From positions 62,001-126,000 of IMG/VR virus record IMGVR_UViG_3300013099_000017: a DNA stretch of 64,000 nt. One strand, written 5' to 3'. Positions 62,086-64,000 of the stretch are shown here, piece after piece. This DNA is from a virus. Within the stretch, counting starts at the first letter, position 1. The number at the start of each line of letters is the position of its first letter. Position numbers and translations under genes: made by a program. The notes beneath the pieces were generated by a model. The model searched no databases, was not told the origin of the DNA, and saw nothing but the letters and a program-made list of their open reading frames with translations.

Positions 62086-63090
62086 ATGGCAGATCCGTAC
62101 ATAGACATGAAGTATATTCGATTGTTATCAACACAATTGAGAAATTACAAGGAAAAGAAAAATAATTTAATTAATTTTTCGTGTCCGATATGTGGTGATT
62201 CTGAAAAAGATAAGCTCAAAGCAAGAGGTTATATCTATGAAAAACAAAACAAATATCAATATAAATGTCATAATTGCAATGTTGGTATGTCTGCTGGAAA
62301 TTTAATTAAAGCTGTTAATCCGGAATTATGGAAAGAATGGAAAGCTGAGAAATTTAAAAGTAAATATAAGCCAAAACCAAAATTCAACAATTCATTATTT
62401 AAGAATAAACCAAAGATACTTGATTATGTATTAGGTATGGAATCTTTAGATAAATTAGATGATGATCATGTTGCTGTTCGTTATGTTAAAAGTAGATTAA
62501 TACCCAAAGAACAATATCATAGAATTTATTACACGGATAATATAAATAAAATTGGTGTTCAATTGGGATATGATGATAAATTTCCTGTTGCTGATATGAT
62601 TGTATTTGAATTTATCAATATGGATGGGAGAACTACACACATTCAAGGTCGATATATTGATCCACAATCAAAAGAATTTAGATTTGTTACATTGGATATG
62701 ATGAAAGATCAACCAAAAATATTTGGTTTAGAAACAATCGATCCAACTAAAAAAGTATATATTGTTGAAGCACCAATTGACAGTTTATTTTTACCAAACT
62801 GTATTGCTTATGCAGGATCAAGCCTAAATACATTTACACCCGAATATGATGATTTTACAATCATTTTGGATCGAGAACCTAAAAATTCAGTAATTGTGAA
62901 AATTATGATGAAATGTATTGAAAAGGGATTCCCCATTGCTATTTTACCAAATGATTTAGACGGTAAAGATATTAATGATTATGTGAAGTGGGGATATGAT
63001 CTCATTCCCTTAAAGGAATTGATTGACAATAATACCTTTCAGGGAATGAAAGCGAAATTAAAAATGACATTATGGAGAAAAGGAATTTGA
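62086..63090 (+). CDS. DNA primase (T4 gp61-like)
   Basis: 334 aa (T4 gp61 is 342). N-terminal zinc finger CPICGDSEKDKLKARGYIYEKQNKYQYKCHNC (CxxC ... CxxC) and a Toprim-like core: YIVEAPIDSLFLPNCIAYAGSSLN and FTIILDREPKNS with conserved acidic residues. Synthesises RNA primers for the lagging strand as partner of the helicase at 49056. Own sigma70 promoter. The end overlaps the next gene by 19 bases. Confidence 0.9.
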   Translation: MADPYIDMKYIRLLSTQLRNYKEKKNNLINFSCPICGDSEKDKLKARGYIYEKQNKYQYKCHNCNVGMSAGNLIKAVNPELWKEWKAEKFKSKYKPKPKFNNSLFKNKPKILDYVLGMESLDKLDDDHVAVRYVKSRLIPKEQYHRIYYTDNINKIGVQLGYDDKFPVADMIVFEFINMDGRTTHIQGRYIDPQSKEFRFVTLDMMKDQPKIFGLETIDPTKKVYIVEAPIDSLFLPNCIAYAGSSLNTFTPEYDDFTIILDREPKNSVIVKIMMKCIEKGFPIAILPNDLDGKDINDYVKWGYDLIPLKELIDNNTFQGMKAKLKMTLWRKGI

Positions 63091-63707
63091 TAGATTTAAA
63101 ATTAACACCATCGACTACTACTAATTCATCTTTATGTGATGTATTTGGTGGAAATATTGAATTAGGAAATTTGATTGCAAGCGTACAATCTATTAAAATA
63201 AAAATAGGTTATGAACTTGAAACTCAAATATGTTCTATTATAAATAAAAATAATGAAATTTATAGGCATCATAAAACAACAATAAACAAAACAACAATAG
63301 AAGCTGATATTATTGATTGTACAAATAAAAGAATAATTGAAATAAAAAATGGTGTAAATTTTGATACAAAAAAAAGTAAAGGGGAACTTAGTTCATTATC
63401 AAAATTATATGATTATTATAATCATTTAGATTATAAATGTTATTTTGTTTCATGGGATGCAATAACATATGATGCAATTATTTCTGGAATGAAGTTAAAA
63501 CGAAACGAACAACCAGAAAATATTGAATTCTTAACAGGACAAATGTTTGCCGATTTATATGAATTTGATTACACTATCCCTCAAAAAAATATACATAATA
63601 AAACACAGGAAAATATACAAATATTTAAGAATTATTTTAATAATATTGATTTTACCAAACAAAAACAAACAAAATCATGTAATTGTGAACCAAGGGTATT
63701 ATTTTGA
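63072..63707 (+). CDS. Putative type II restriction endonuclease, 211 aa
   Basis: Core EADIIDCTNKRIIEIKNGVNFDTKK (about 78-102) fits PD-(D/E)XK: Asp, then E-I-K. The nearby sequence GYELETQICSIINKNNEIYRHHKT is a nuclease-like helix. C-terminus with three Cys. The TTGA overlap with a DNA methyltransferase gene downstream suggests a restriction-modification pair. Alternatives: a phage nuclease or a homing-type nuclease. Very AT-rich coding (many ATA and AAA). Confidence 0.55.
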   Translation: MEKRNLIDLKLTPSTTTNSSLCDVFGGNIELGNLIASVQSIKIKIGYELETQICSIINKNNEIYRHHKTTINKTTIEADIIDCTNKRIIEIKNGVNFDTKKSKGELSSLSKLYDYYNHLDYKCYFVSWDAITYDAIISGMKLKRNEQPENIEFLTGQMFADLYEFDYTIPQKNIHNKTQENIQIFKNYFNNIDFTKQKQTKSCNCEPRVLF

Positions 63708-64000
63708 AAAATTCAATTAAAAATATTGATGCTACTATAGGATTAAAAAATATACCAAGTTCTTCTGTGGATTTAATTGTTACTGATCCACCATATCCGG
63801 TCATATCTGGTGGTCCAGGGGATAAAACATCCCCACAAGGGGTAATAAAAAGTAATGATGGTAAAATATTTAAACATAATGATATACATATCAAAGAATG
63901 GATATATGAATGTTATAGAGTATTAAAACCAAATACACATATATATATTATGGTGAATTTTTTAAATTTGTCGGAATATTTAATAGAAATACAAAAAGCA
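63704..64000 (+). CDS. DNA methyltransferase, N-terminal part (cut by window edge)
   Basis: TTG start at 63704 (coupled TTGA) gives KNSIKNIDATIGLKNIPSSSVDLIVTDPPYPVIS, then WIYECYRVLKPNTHIYIMVNF. D-P-P-Y (catalytic motif IV) near the N-terminus followed by the YRVLKPN motif marks a beta-type N4-cytosine or N6-adenine methyltransferase. The SAM-binding motif I should lie beyond 64000. Likely partner of the nuclease-like gene upstream. Confidence 0.82.
   Translation, partial: MKNSIKNIDATIGLKNIPSSSVDLIVTDPPYPVISGGPGDKTSPQGVIKSNDGKIFKHNDIHIKEWIYECYRVLKPNTHIYIMVNFLNLSEYLIEIQKA

Overview
This window looks like part of a large, AT-rich (about 30% GC by eye) lytic phage genome of the T4-like myovirus type. 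Almost every gene is on the + strand, most are tightly packed with ATGA or TAATG overlaps, and dozens are small unknown proteins. Phage landmarks are a replicative helicase and a primase of T4 gp41/gp61 type, a T4 RNase H-type 5' nuclease, a DEDDh exonuclease, an ATP-dependent DNA ligase, two RNA ligases (Rnl1-like and Rnl2-like), a gp33-like late-transcription coactivator, TATAAATA late promoters, and many proteins starting with a T4-style capsid-targeting peptide. FNR-type boxes and sigma70 promoters fit a gammaproteobacterial host, but the host cannot be fixed from this sequence.

Layout. 1-0.2 kb: end of an upstream gene and a terminator. 0.2-48.7 kb: short operons of mostly unknown genes. 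About 16 of the operons are preceded by the same promoter: a CCCA-TTG-TGGG dyad, then 23-26 (nearly always 25-26) bases, then a GATAAT-like -10, often a GGGG..CCCC leader hairpin, and an ACTTCCAAAAGGAAA ribosome-binding leader. Three promoters instead carry TTGATCTAGATCAA, a perfect FNR-type box, centred near -41. Recognisable genes here include an ArdA-like antirestriction protein, a tRNA(CAU), nucleases, ligases, methyltransferases, a CmoA-like enzyme, a QueC-like enzyme, a release-factor-like GGQ protein, a J-domain protein, a Nudix hydrolase, a CYTH protein and two metallophosphoesterases. A repeat-rich non-coding stretch at 25.17-25.59 kb is a candidate replication origin. 48.7-52.4 kb: the helicase, interrupted by a class 3 intein with a LAGLIDADG endonuclease, and a Cys-rich protein. 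52.4-61.2 kb: a late cluster of about 15 genes with capsid-targeting N-termini, read as internal head proteins delivered with the DNA. 61.2-64 kb: a LEM-like protein, a small conserved protein, the primase, and a possible restriction-modification pair cut by the window edge.

How it fits together. Small early proteins would take over and protect against the host (ArdA, methylation, RNA repair, tRNA and modification enzymes). The replication genes follow. The gp33-like coactivator and TATAAATA promoters would then switch on late genes, whose internal proteins are packed in the head and act at the next infection. Several genes are broken or recoded (in-frame TAA codons, frameshifts), and two selfish elements (intein; lone minus-strand HNH gene) are present.
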